Assembly: GCF_905163445.1 (NCBI RefSeq)
Contig: NC_053194.1
Coordinates: 15,356,921 to 15,420,920, forward strand
DNA from: Pararge aegeria
Taxonomy: Eukaryota; Arthropoda; Insecta; Lepidoptera; Nymphalidae
Length of the DNA: 64,000 bases
Direction: 5' to 3'
Shown here: positions 44,581 to 55,574 of the stretch, one piece after another
Numbering within the stretch: position 1 is the stretch's first letter
Layout: each line of letters starts with the position of its first letter
Translations under genes and position numbers: made by a program
The notes under the pieces: generated by a model
The model's input: the letters and a program-made list of their open reading frames with translations, nothing else
What the model was told of the DNA's origin: nothing
Database searches by the model: none

Positions 44581-44891
44581 TTTTTTCCACTACAAGTTAG
44601 CCCTTGTCTGCAATCTCACCTGGTGGTAAGTGATGATGCAGTCTAAGATGGTAGCGAGCTAACCTGTTAAGGAGTATGTTAGTCATACCCCTAATCGGTT
44701 TCTACGCGACATCGCACCGGAACACTAAATCGGTTAGCGGCACGTCTTTGTCTGTAGGGTGGTAACGTCCCAACAGGCCAGAGCAGTGAAAGTTCAGAAA
44801 TTATAAATTCCAAATTTGCTCCAGGCGGGAATCGAACCCGAGGCTACCTGCTTAAATTCACAGCGCTCACCGTTGCGCCAGGGAGGTCGTC
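44581..44891 (-). repeat. SINE-2 copy, near full length
   Basis: The minus-strand head gacgacctccctggcgcaac at 44891, a box B (ggttcgattcccgcc) near 44830, the body and the 3' tail are all present. It is shorter than 11162-11523 by one body deletion. Confidence 0.88.
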
Positions 44892-44990
44892 AAAAATTCA
44901 TTAGAGATCTAACACTATACTATTTCTTTTTATTTGTTTATTTCCTAGTCTCATGTAATGACAGGGTTCTGAGGTTTACTCAACATCATA

Positions 44991-45028
44991 AAGAAATACA
45001 ACCAAATTTTCGTTTGGTTGTATTTCTT
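44991..45028. repeat. Perfect 16-bp hairpin
   Basis: aagaaatacaaccaaa at 44991-45006 is exactly complementary to 45013-45028 with a 6-nt loop. No T-run follows that would suggest a Pol III transcript. Confidence 0.85.
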
Positions 45029-45179
45029 AATGACGTTGAATCTCTTCATATTTTGGACGTCGTTTTGCCATTGACACCATAATTTTTCAACGAGAACGAC
45101 AGTTTAAAAGCGTAGACCCACTACGGTGCTCCAATGCGAGTTAATAAACTTTAACCATAATTTTCACATGCTAGTTAGG

Positions 45180-45365
45180 CTATGAGCCTGATCTGACGTA
45201 TTTACGTGTACTCCGAGGCATCGCGATGGACATAAGCAATTCCCTACCCCTACTGTAAATTTTAATAGATAAATCCTAACAACTCTTTGCCCGATCCGGG
45301 GATCAAACTCAGGACGTCATGATTTCTAGTTAAACATACTAACCACTAGACCAACGAGGCAGTTG
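45180..45365 (-). repeat. SINE-4 copy (tRNA-headed)
   Basis: On the minus strand the head 'ctgcctcgttggtctagtgg' contains a box A-like tggtctagtgg, and 'gagtttgatcc' is a box B-like segment. The body continues to about 45180. A head-only copy is at 23861-23938. Confidence 0.65.
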
Positions 45366-45729
45366 TATTAAAAGGTTATCTATTTAAACTAACTGCAATT
45401 ATAACCTTAACATCCATAAAAGTCCAAACGCATTCTTAAGTATGAAAATTAACGAATTAGTCGCAAATTATAATAATCGCTTTAATGACACGCCGTCGGT
45501 CTGTTTGTGCTTGCAATGAGCGCCCTAATTGACTTATTTTACGCTTATTTGGGATTCTGCGAAAACTTCAGTAAGGAGAATGTAATTGGATACCTACTCA
45601 ATGTAGACTTTAGGTATACACAAACATACCCTCGGCCTATTAATGTCTCCCAGCTCATAAGGAGAGGGTTATAGAGCTAAGACCCACCACTATGCTCCAA
45701 TGTGGGGTGGTGGGCTTTAAATAGTATTA
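45366..45729. other. Unassigned sequence
   Basis: 45665-45715 has 'ccaccactatgctccaatgt', a fragment of a common repeat. Nothing else is recognised. Confidence 0.35.
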
Positions 45730-46082
45730 CTAGATATGCCCTGCGGCTTCGCCCGCGTAAATTTCGAATGCAGCGTACTGCTACATCGTCTACACCTACA
45801 TGAGATTTTTGACAAACATTTTTTTATCTTTCGTAATAAATATATATGTTTTATAAAAGTATCACAATTAAAAAAAAAACCAGTATTATTATTCGCCAAT
45901 AGATGTCAGGAAGTCATATTTTTCAGTTTAAATTGGGACTACCCAAACGCCACCTTTTTGTTATTTTTCTTCCAATGAAAAAAACACAAATAAAATGTCA
46001 TTTTCTAAAAATGAATCCTAGCTAGATCGATTTATCGCCCCCGAAATTTCATGAAAATCGTTGGAGCCGATTCCGAGATTCC

Positions 46083-46115
<33 letters not shown>
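45730..46115 (-). mobile_element. Non-autonomous Helitron-like element, second subfamily
   Basis: The minus-strand end is cgggcgaagccgcagggcat followed by CTAG at 45733-45730 and then T. The 5' part contains 'ggaatctcggaatcggctcc' and a TA array (46083-46112). Partial copies lie at 29728-29920. No RepHel ORF is present. Confidence 0.65.
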
Positions 46116-46117
<2 letters not shown>

Positions 46118-46268
46118 AGAATTGCTCGTTTAAAGATATAAGATACAAAGTTAGTATTATTGGGATCAACGGCTTAGCTTGCTCTCTGAAGCACGCGGGT
46201 GGTCTTCGCCAAATTCTCACTCTGGACTGGTATTACAAATATTGTTACCAAAGTGCATAAATTTGTTC

Positions 46269-46556
46269 AATCATCATCATCATATCAACTCATTACTGGC
46301 CCTCGGCACGGGTCTCCTCCCACAATGAGAAAGGGTTAAGGCCGTACTAACCCACACTGGCTCAATGCGGATTGGTGGACTCCACACGCCTTTTTGAGAA
46401 CATTATGGAGAACTCTCAGCTAGCTTCTTTAAAGCTAGTGATATTTTAATTGCCTAAAACACTTATAACTTACAAAAGTTAGAGGTAAGTGCTGGGATTC
46501 GAACTCGGCCCCACAAAAGAGAAGTCGAAGTCCTGCCCACTGGGCCATCTTCGCTT
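46269..46556 (-). repeat. SINE-3 copy, full length
   Basis: On the minus strand, head 'gatggcccagtgggcaggac', box B 'ggttcgaac'-like 'gagttcgaatccc', body and an ATGATGATG tail are all present. Confidence 0.85.
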
Positions 46557-46847
46557 CCATTTACTTTTGTTCATCCTCTAGCTCGATTTCGTTTGCTTCC
46601 TTTTTTTTTGTAAACTCCCCGGGAAACGTTACTTTTCGCGGGATAAAAAGTATTCTTTACCCATCCCCAGAACGTCAGTTACTCAACAAGATCAGTAAAG
46701 TCGTTGTGCCAAACATCAGCAAACAAAGTTTCTTATTTACATTATACTGAACATTCAGTCATTCATAACTCATTCATTGATTCATTCATATCCAAAAATT
46801 AATTTCTTCGATCTTTATTTCGTTCACTCGAACCTTTACCGGGTGTA

Positions 46848-48573
46848 GTAGGGGAGCCCAAGCGGGGATTTCGGGATTTACTAAAGCGCGGCAGATTAAT
46901 ATACAGGGGGATACCTTGTACCCGGTTAAGTACCTCCACAAAACATGAGGCCCATACATAAGGCCGCCCGTGAAGGATACAGGATCAGATTAGTAAAAAA
47001 AAACTGACCATCAGAAATTCTCGAGCGCGTCAGATTAAGGTAGGGTGAGTTAATTACATGCTAAAAAGTGTATATTCCACTAATCTGACAATTTGAGAGT
47101 GACGTAAAAAAAGGGGAGGGCAACAAAGTTGTAAAAAAAAACGTCATCTCGTCATTCTCGAGCGTAGCTAAATTTTTTTTTTTTTGAAGGAAATAATTCA
47201 AGAATAATGAAAAATATATAATCTGACGATTTCCGCAAGCCGAAATAACAAAAATTCGTCGATAAAGTTAAATGTGTGCAGCTGCGTGATGCCTTCATTT
47301 CCTTCTCCGCGTTTCTATTCCTCTCTCACTCTTTCTCTATTTTAACTCTCTCACTCCGTCCCCACTCTGGTTTCTGTTGCCATGACGCCATCACAGCTGA
47401 TCATAAAGACTCGTTCGTGGCATACTGTTTACAACGTGTTTCCAACGTTTTGGCTTTTTTTGCTATTTTAATATTATTTGTGTGAATTAAAGTTTATAAA
47501 TATTTAATATAAGTGATATTAATTTGAAATGTGTATTAACCGGCTTTATCGATTAACTTCAAAAACTAATCCACCTTTGAGCTTGAAAAACCACGTCGAT
47601 CGCCACCAAGCTGGTCAAAATCGGTTGATTCGTTCGAGAGATATCGTGAACGAAAGAAACCCGAAAAAGTTTTTTCGGGATTACTCCGAAATTTGTAGTT
47701 CGAACAATTAAAATTGCAAAATTACTTACGAGGATGATAAAACTGCGAATGGTGCCAACCGCGTGAAAATTGGTTGATCCATTCAAAAGTTATTGCGGTT
47801 TGGAAATTCCAAAAATAGTGTTCTATGAAACTTTTATCAGACTTTCGAGCTGGGAGAGCTCAAATGCATAGAAATATTATTTCTTTGAACTCAGCGAACT
47901 CAAAATATCACATAAATTATATTTTGAGCTCAAAAATGTCATAAGTACAATTTCAAGCGCCCAGGAATGGAATTAGCGGGAAGTTGCAGGGATGGCCTTT
48001 AAAGTGAACCGTTTTTCTAAATTTTTTTTGTCAGATCAGGCGAATCCCTCTAGATAATCATCAGATTATGAGACAGTACGTTTAGAACATAAAGATGAAC
48101 CATATATATCTTAATCTGACGCGCTTGAGTATTTCAAAATGGCGATTTGTTTTTGCACATAATGAAAATGGCCGCGAGTTTGCGTCCCATCGAAATCGTC
48201 AGATTAGTGAATGAGAGCTTTTTTTTGGTGTACTTAACACTCCCTTAGAAAATCTGACGCGCTCGATTAAATTTTTTTTTTTTTCATTTTCAACCCTTAA
48301 ATACAACCACCCGCATCATGCAAACGATCAGATTAACATACGTACATTATTAAAAATACGTAGGGCATTGATGCTATCAATATCTGATGCGCTCGAGGAT
48401 GTCTATGCAACAGTTTTTTTTTACATATTTAAAAATCTATAGCCGCTTCCCCCACCGATGTAAAGGTATATATCATATAACATTTTTTTCTTCTTATCAT
48501 CTAAGCTTTGCATCCCAATAGGTCTCTACGACGCTCGAGTAAATCCCCATTTAGCCTCGTGGGCTCCCCTACT
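46848..48573. mobile_element. Unclassified 1.7-kb DNA element with clustered subterminal motifs
   Basis: Ends GTAGGGGAGCCCAAGCGGGG and the inverse of GTAGGGGAGCCCACGAGGCT extend as imperfect inverted repeats for about 40 bp, both reaching 'gggatttact'. TA lies immediately outside both ends (46846-46847 and 48574-48575), compatible with a TA duplication. The outer parts hold at least nine CAGATTA/TAATCTG copies (for example 46892, 46986, 47031, 47091, 47219, 48061, 48111, 48200, 48329), several joined to CTCGAGCG as in 'ctcgagcgcgtcagatta'. The middle (about 47230-48055) lacks them. No transposase is encoded; a 69-codon frame at 47276-47485 has no motif. Confidence 0.75.
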
Positions 48574-48894
48574 AGTGTGACACGATCGAAAGAGCGCTTT
48601 CCATCAGTCCAGAGAGACTGGCCAGAACGCAACACAATAATAACACGTATGTGTTTGTTTGTGGCGAGGCAACGACAACTTTCGCTAATGCGAGCCCGGC
48701 CACTTTCCTACATGCCCTTAGATGCAAAACTTTAATACTTGCACTTAGCTTACACTGCTTTCTTCCATTCACGTTCAACGTTCAAGATTACTTACAGGGC
48801 ACGGGTCTCAGAATGAAAAGGACATAGTCCGTAATCATCCATGCTGACCAAGAGCAGGTTAGTAGACTTCACAGATAGATAGATAGATAGCAGG
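48574..48894. other. Unassigned, with AGAT microsatellite
   Basis: A short agatagatagatag array lies at 48871-48890. 48600-48780 is moderately GC-rich; no coding frame is credible. Confidence 0.4.
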
Positions 48895-49160
48895 CCAAGA
48901 GACGTAAATATGAAAACCTGGATAGCAGCTTCATTTGGACCGTGGGGTCCAGAGGCACGAGCTCTTTTCAAAGAATTATCGAAAAGGGTTATCGAGTCTA
49001 CCGGTGATCCTAGAGCGAGCAGTTACCTTGGCCAACGAATTAATTTGGCCATCCAAAGGGGCAATGCTGCCAGCATCTTAGGAACTGTACCTCGCTTCGG
49101 TGGTTTCGAAGAAGTTTTAGATTTTATTAAGTTGTACATAGTTAATTTTAGGTTATAAAA
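48895..49160 (+). pseudogene. LINE-5 fragment: C-terminal part of an ORF2
   Basis: The 82-codon frame reads AASFGPWGPEARALFKELSK, then QRINLAIQRGNAASILGT before its stop. This FG.WG ... QR...A.QRGNA.S..GT pattern is the conserved C-terminus of a family of LINE reverse transcriptases found in insects and marine invertebrates. Upstream domains are absent, so it is a 5'-truncated copy. Confidence 0.7.
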
Positions 49161-50485
49161 CACATAGAATAAATTAAAATAGGTACATTCAATTTTAATA
49201 CAATACAATAATACAATAGCGTTTATAATAATTAGAGTATATATTTATTTAAAAAATCAGAAGTTTTAAATGTCAAAATAAAATACAAATGTCACAGTCG
49301 TTTTTTGCCATGTTGGAAAAAATCAGCTAAGGAGTAGAAATTTTTACATTGCTACCATTTTTTCAACTTTTGCGTAAAATGTTTTTTTCAAAGTGTTTTG
49401 AGATCGGATGGAAGTTTATTTTAGAATTTTATTGCCAAAGAGTAACAATTTTTGCTAAATAGTGCGGTTTGATTACGGAAGAAAATGCGTGTAAATCCAT
49501 CACGATTTGGAAACCCGCCGACGTTGGTGTTATGAAAACAAATCGATTAAACACTCGGCGTCTAGATAATATTATGAAACGAGATAATATTTAAATCTAT
49601 ATTACCATAAACTAATCGATTTGCATAATCATAGTAAACAATTTTGACGAAGTAATAAAATATTGGATAGAAGGCATAATACTTTGCGGAATTCCAGGAT
49701 AAACAACGGATATTAAGCTTAATTTGGTATTATCCGCAAAAAGCAGGAGAATCTGTATGGTACAATTTATAATAATTTCCATATTTCATATTTTTTATTA
49801 ATAATTTTAATCAATTTCTATAATTTATTTTTAATTTGAAAGGGTTTACGTTCCTATTCATTTGGAAAGGTTAACACGTCGGTGAGGAGTACCTACGGTT
49901 ATCTCCGAAAATCTTCATTCAATAATCATGAAATTTAGTTTCACTAACTTTATACAGCTTAACTCTTTCAAAACAATGAAAGGAAATATAGGAGGTAACG
50001 TAGTCAATAAAATAAAAATACGCATTAATGATACAACCTTTTTGAAATTAGGACTAACGAGACCTTTGAAGGGAGTTCTACTAAAAAAAGGGCGTTAATC
50101 GTACACGGGCAATGTTGCAAGCAAAAGCCAGCAAGGAAATGTACTATGCGGTATTTCTATATTTATGTAGGCGTGCAAACAGGAAAAACGTGCAAAAGAC
50201 AAAAACAAAAAAAGGAAAGTTCCTTTACTGTTAATTTAATGTCCATTATCAACATAACCAAGCAACGTATATAGCCCTTTCTAACTTCATTTTCTTGAAA
50301 TGAAAGGTATAAAGTTTGCAGTACAAGCTATTGAGCCAACTCTTCTTATATTATTTGCTCAACATCTGACATTTAAAATGAAATGAAACTAAATAATATG
50401 GACGAGTGATCATTAATAATTAAACACATTAACATTAACATTTGATCGAATGTTACACAAACGGTGGTCAATCAACTTTATAAAC
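49161..50485. other. About 1.3 kb without recognised genes
   Basis: AT-rich. 49665-49775 ('tactttgcggaattccagga', 'ccgcaaaaagcaggagaatc') is a dispersed repeat related to 33030-33065 and to two pieces at 53145-53345. Confidence 0.4.
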
Positions 50486-50921
50486 TCTACTAAAATTATA
50501 AATGTCAATGTAAGTTTGTTTGTTACGCTTTCACGCAAAAACTACTTTACCGATCCTCATGAAACTTTGTACATATATTCTTGGAAGTTTTAGAAGTAAT
50601 ATAGAATACTTTTTATCCCAACATTAAGCTCGGTTCCTTTGGGAGAGGGGATGAGTGTTTGACGATTTAACACCATAACTCCGACAAATTATAACCGATT
50701 TAAATAATTACTTTTGTACTATAGAGGTTATAATATGTGTTTAATTTTGCCAAAACTGTGGTTGGAGATAGAGGACAGAACTCCTCAGCAGACGGCAGCA
50801 AACCCCTCATTTAAGACTTAGCGATACTGAATACTTTAATTTTTTTTTAGATCTACAACTAAATTTAATGCCACATCAAAAGACAAAATCAAACGCAGAC
50901 GAAGTCGCGGGCGACAGCTAG
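50486..50921 (+). mobile_element. Non-autonomous Helitron-like element
   Basis: Begins near TCTACTAAAATTATAAATGT and ends gaagtcgcgggcgacagCTAG|T. It is the plus-strand counterpart of 13805-14218 with high similarity throughout, including the terminal 24 bp. Confidence 0.75.
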
Positions 50922-51044
50922 TATACTTGTAAATCAAGTGAAATATTTTCTTGATATGAATAGTTTTTTTTATCTCATAAGATATAGTTAATGTTAAATG
51001 CATACTAAAAACGTACTCAAAATTATCCCTAATATAAATGGCAA

Positions 51045-51240
51045 GGCAAAGGCAAATAGGCAAAGTGCCGCTGTGTCCATCAACTTGAAGCTTAGGGGTT
51101 AAACGTCGTGTGCCTATAATAATATCGGCAACCACACCTTTAAGGCAGGAATAGAGCAATGAACCTTGGTAGCAGAAATAAGCAAAGAGGTAGTTCTTCT
51201 CCGGACGAGCTCTGTCACAAAAAGCTCCATTACTACTAAT
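51045..51240 (+). repeat. Repeat D copy
   Basis: It contains 'tgtgtccatcaacttgaagc', 'ggggttaaacgtcgtgtgcc' and 'ccggacgagctctgtcacaa'. It is the longest copy of this unclassified family here. Confidence 0.65.
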
Positions 51241-51333
51241 GTACTTAAATACATTTCGCAACTAATTATTGCCTTTTAAAATACGAACATCATTTCATGA
51301 GAAGAAAAAAAGAAACTTGGGCCAAAGATATCC

Positions 51334-51678
51334 AGTTCAAAGTTTGTGTTAAACGTAAGCTTATAGAAAAGTCCTATTATAGTAAAAAGGACTACGTCAT
51401 CGATAAAAAAGCTTGGGTGTAAATTATTGCTCGAACCAGGTTGCTCTTCTAATAATTTTAAATGACATTGTGAGATGGTGATAACAAAAAAAAAATAACA
51501 CCCGGCTAAGTTTGTTGTGGGCTTCTTCTTAGACCAGGACGCTCTTGGAACCCTCGTAGTATTAAGTTTACGAATGTGGTTATCGCCATGATCTCACCAC
51601 CGTGTAATTCTTATGTACGCATCAAAAGTGCCACCTATGGGCCTACTTGAATAAATATATTTTTGACTTTGACTTTGA
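51334..51678 (+). repeat. 5'-truncated LINE-2 copy
   Basis: It is nearly identical to the end of LINE-2: the last ORF2 codons (KFKVCIKRKLIEKSYYS region), the whole 3' UTR and the GACTTT tail. Only scattered changes separate it from 60060-60419, so it is a recent truncated insertion of the same family. Confidence 0.92.
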
Positions 51679-51689
51679 TATGACAAAGT

Positions 51690-51835
51690 AGTATCCTAGA
51701 GAGGATAAGAGAAGAAGGGGAAGACCATTCCGACGATTAAAGAGCGACAGCAAGACCTCTGTCGATAAGGAAATCCCATGATCGGGAAGCATGGAAGAAC
51801 CTAGAGAGGCCTAGTCTAAAGCGAAACAATCAAGC
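51690..51835 (+). pseudogene. RTE-type fragment
   Basis: 'gagaagaaggggaagaccat' and 'ggaagcatggaagaacctag' correspond to the GRP and 'REAWKNLERP' positions of RTE ORF2 C-termini. It directly follows the truncated LINE-2 copy. Confidence 0.6.
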
Positions 51836-53503
51836 GAAGCCGGTGTCTTGATAAGAAAAATACTCAGATTATTAAAAGGTAGAAAAGATTGTTCAAAAGT
51901 CTATAAATAAATAAATAATAAAGGACGCATACAGATGCTGAGTTAATAAGAAAAGATAAAAAAAGAAATAAGAGAGATATGAGTTAATCAGAAAATAAAT
52001 CTTCAAAAGAATCAATAATATTACAGACTTTTCCACTTTAAACGGAAATGTGGGCAATAATTCTACCAATAAAAACATTCCCAAGGAAAGTTAGAGACAA
52101 ACAGGCGGCAGTCGGTCGTATTAAATGTGCCAAAACCAAAACACACTTGAAGACGGACTTGTACCTGTCTTCAAGATTGAAGAAGACATTTCGTATTGAC
52201 CCCATGTAATATGGAACAGGGGCCAGAAGAATAAAGAAAATCTTTAAAAGAACCAGGGAACCGAAACATATCGCAACTCATTGGTCTATTTTAGTGTTGA
52301 TCAACTCCCCATAGTAGACAGACGATGTTAGAAAATAGATAATTAGACCATTCTAATTTAAGACTAAAAAAGATGCATGCAGCTAACCAGAAATAGCACA
52401 ACATTGTAGCAATTTCCTCCTAAGGATCTAGCCATTAATCTACCCGTGGAATCTATACATTATGACAAACAAAGGCTTTCATCAATTTAACGGTTTTTCG
52501 GTATAAGAACCATGATCTAAAAACGGTATATGGTATTTCCTAACCCTTGACGGTTATGACACACCATTTTTATAGTTTGCTCGAAGTGGCTCCGATGTTT
52601 GTCATAACCACTTCGACAATATTAAAGTCAATAATCATTTATTTTGTTAGACCTGGTCAAAAAAGTCGAAAACCTAACTAAAATAAATTTCTATTTCTTA
52701 TAACTTTCAAAATAGAATCTCCAAAAAACGGTTAAGACACCTATAACAAATCGGCTATGTCTACAAAAACGGTCTTCACTGCATTCCATCAACCAAGTTG
52801 ATATTATCACGTTTTAAACTTCCTTGTAATGTATTGTATAAGCGATATCCGAGAAAGAAATGTAATAGAATACGTATGAGTATTGAATGCTATATTATTA
52901 TGTAGTTCGTAATAAAAAACTACAATAAAATAAGTAAACGCATACAGAGAAGTTATGAAATACTAGGAAGAACGTGCAATGTCCGATTTTACAAATTATT
53001 TATATGGAAGAAAGTGTCACAACTATTTCATAGTTGAAATGGATATTATGGCTTGGATAAAGATGCTCGATATATAGCATGAAGATTGTGCTAAGTTTTA
53101 TTTTTAATAACAAGAACACTCCACAATGAAGATTAATTTAAATTAGCTATACTCCGCGAAAAGCATTAGAATCTGTAACGTTCCATTTATAATTTTTTAA
53201 ACTTTATACTCCAAACACATCCGTCTCGTCACCGAGCATCCTCAAACAGCCAACACTTGTTGCTTATCGCGTGGAATAGCAAATTTAGCTTAATCCCTTT
53301 GGTGTGTTATGGAATTCCGCAAAGTTACGCCAGTTTCTATTTAATATTTAAAAGAACGCTATTAAAGAAGGAGTAGCAGGTTTATTTTTTATAACACAAG
53401 TTAATTATAACCACACCCTCAAACCTGTCGGCGGGTAACGGATTAATCTTTTATTTATTACACCATGTGAACCAAACGAATCGGGTCATGCACGATGTCT
53501 ATT
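51836..53503. other. About 1.7 kb without recognised genes
   Basis: AT-rich; no motif-bearing frame. 53145-53345 contains two pieces of the repeat seen at 49665-49775, in opposite orientations. Confidence 0.4.
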
Positions 53504-54156
53504 GGAGGCTTCACACGACGCGTAACAGCAGACGCCGCACTGATCTCTGCTGTACATTGCATATCACTTGTCGACAGCAGCTCTGTGGTACGAATCTAAT
53601 ATATTTATACTGTGTTAAGTAGAATTATGCTGTAGCGTATGAAAGCAGACCTTATTTTGCAATAATATTCATGTTTTTATCTTGTAACTACTCTAGTGTG
53701 GGTCTAGATTATCGAACTTTTCGTAATGTGGCTACAATGGCAAACATCGTTAATGTTGGATACAGAATAGTCATTTAAATAGGTAGGTAAAGTAAATTTT
53801 TTATACAATAAAGTGAATACTTACCCACCATACCCATACCTTACCCACTTAGGGTATTGTTAATTTTTTTATGACAAGGTAAATTTTTGTCGAATAACAT
53901 CCTTATCCTTAATATTAATATCATCATCATCATTGATTTTTATACCAGAAAAAACAAACTATTTTATTAACCTTTCATTGAGGGAGCTAAAGGCACATAC
54001 AAACACACACACAACGCGCGTACGCTCACTCACACACAGACACTAAAATTATAAATCAACTCCTATGTTTGTCATAACGAATTTCAGTGTCTTTTTTATG
54101 TTTCCAAGGATATTAGTTATGTTGGCTGCAAGTAAAACGCGTCGTGTGAAGCAACC
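53504..54156. mobile_element. 653-bp element with 20-bp terminal inverted repeats
   Basis: GGAGGCTTCACACGACGCGT at the left and the inverse of GGTTGCTTCACACGACGCGT at the right match at 18 of 20 positions. No ORF is present. The flanks (..ctatt / ataaag..) do not show a clear target duplication, so the superfamily is unknown. Confidence 0.65.
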
Positions 54157-54380
54157 ATAAAGTAGTTATTGCGAAAGTTAATCAAGCAGGTATCCGAATG
54201 GTTAACGCTTCATTACCTCTGATTCGCTAGTTATTTTATTAATGGCCACTAGCAAAAACCTTGTGTACAGTTGCTAAATCAAAACTGTTGTAGTTTTCGT
54301 ATCGCGAAACCGGTCCAAATGTGCATTAAAGATTATATATAGAATGTTATTGTATAACAGAGTGTATCTAATATAGTTAA

Positions 54381-54506
54381 TAGTAGTACAGCTTTTTGTG
54401 ACAGAGCTCATCCGGGGAAGAAACAATGCTGCTTTGCAACAGAAATAAGCCTTACGACATACTTACTTACACGGACAAGCTCTGTCACGAACAGCTCTAC
54501 TACTAC
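54381..54506. repeat. Repeat D inverted pair (foldback)
   Basis: 54381-54414 ('tagtagtacagctttttgtg', 'acagagctcatccg') is the near inverse of 54472-54506. Two repeat D ends thus face each other across about 57 bp. Confidence 0.7.
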
Positions 54507-54639
54507 TGAAGGAATAAGGAAGTTTTCTGTTGTAATGCAATAGAAATAAAAATCGAGGCGTGTAACAAGGGGACTCCGCATCACCCAAGCTTTTTAATTG
54601 CATTCGACTAACAGAGTGGAATAATTATGGACTAAAAAT

Positions 54640-55117
54640 TTACGGAACGGAGATATATAAAAACAAACCTAAAAATCGCATATGATATTATTTTACTAGG
54701 TACATCAGAAACACATTTGCTAAAAATGGTTAAAGATTTAAACAAACACTTCAAAATTGGGACTTGAAATAAATGAAACAAAAATCAAAGTTATGTCAAG
54801 TATCAATAGAAACCTTAATATCAATAGCAATAAAATAGAAACAGTCAATAACTTTATATATTTGGGACAAACATAGACTCTAGGAGATGATAAAAAATAA
54901 AAGTAAAATCGAAAGGAACTATTTTAAACTCCTGTGGTTTAACCTATGGTTTCCAAACTTGGTCTTTCACAAGGAAAGCCGCTTCTAGAATCAAAATAGC
55001 AGAAATGGAAAGACAAATTTTGAACATACATCTTCTAGATAAATACACAAAATAGGAAATTACACAAAAGCTACAAACGGAAGAGAAGAAAAAATTGAAA
55101 TGGGTTGGACACGTGAT
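54640..55117 (+). pseudogene. RTE ORF2 fragment, part left of LINE-2
   Basis: Frames read ETVNNFIYLGQT near 54840, then KLKWVGHVIRSNTATHV near 55100, positions diagnostic of RTE reverse transcriptase C-termini (YLG and W.GH). Several frameshifts and stops are present. The remaining C-terminal part resumes after LINE-2 at 60420. Confidence 0.75.
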
Positions 55118-55574
55118 ACGAAGCAACACCGCCACACACGTGGCAACACCGCCTATAACCGCTGTTCAAAGATCTCTGTACTTTATTTTGTTATTTTAAT
55201 TTATTTTGTGTGTTTTTAGTGCCCAAATCCAATTTAATCGCCTAATTTATATAATAAATAGTAGTATATATTAATAGTTTAAGTGTTAAAAGTGCGTAAG
55301 AAAAGTTTTCGTCGATGTAAACAAAGTGACAGTTAGGTTAGTAAAACTTGAATTTTAAACTTCTGTTTTGGTGTTTTTAAAGAGTGCTAGTAGCTGTTTT
55401 GGCTTTGAAACAACTATTTAGCGCATAAAAAACACATACGTGTATATGCAATTGCCCGTTATCCAAGTGTAACGCTGCAATTGTTATAACAATACACTGC
55501 AATACCGAAACCTACCTGTCATTTCGCATTCTTTGGGTGATTACTCCTTGTTTCATTAATTAATTAATTACAAA

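Noticed and set aside
44991..45028. microRNA precursor or terminator
   Set aside because: The 16-bp stem with a 6-nt loop is too short for a miRNA precursor and there is no transcript evidence.
47276..47485. 69-codon hydrophobic frame in the unclassified element as its transposase
   Set aside because: It is far too short and shows no catalytic motif.
50836..51261. 141-codon minus-strand frame as a gene
   Set aside because: It joins a Helitron-like end and repeat D, two unrelated repeats.
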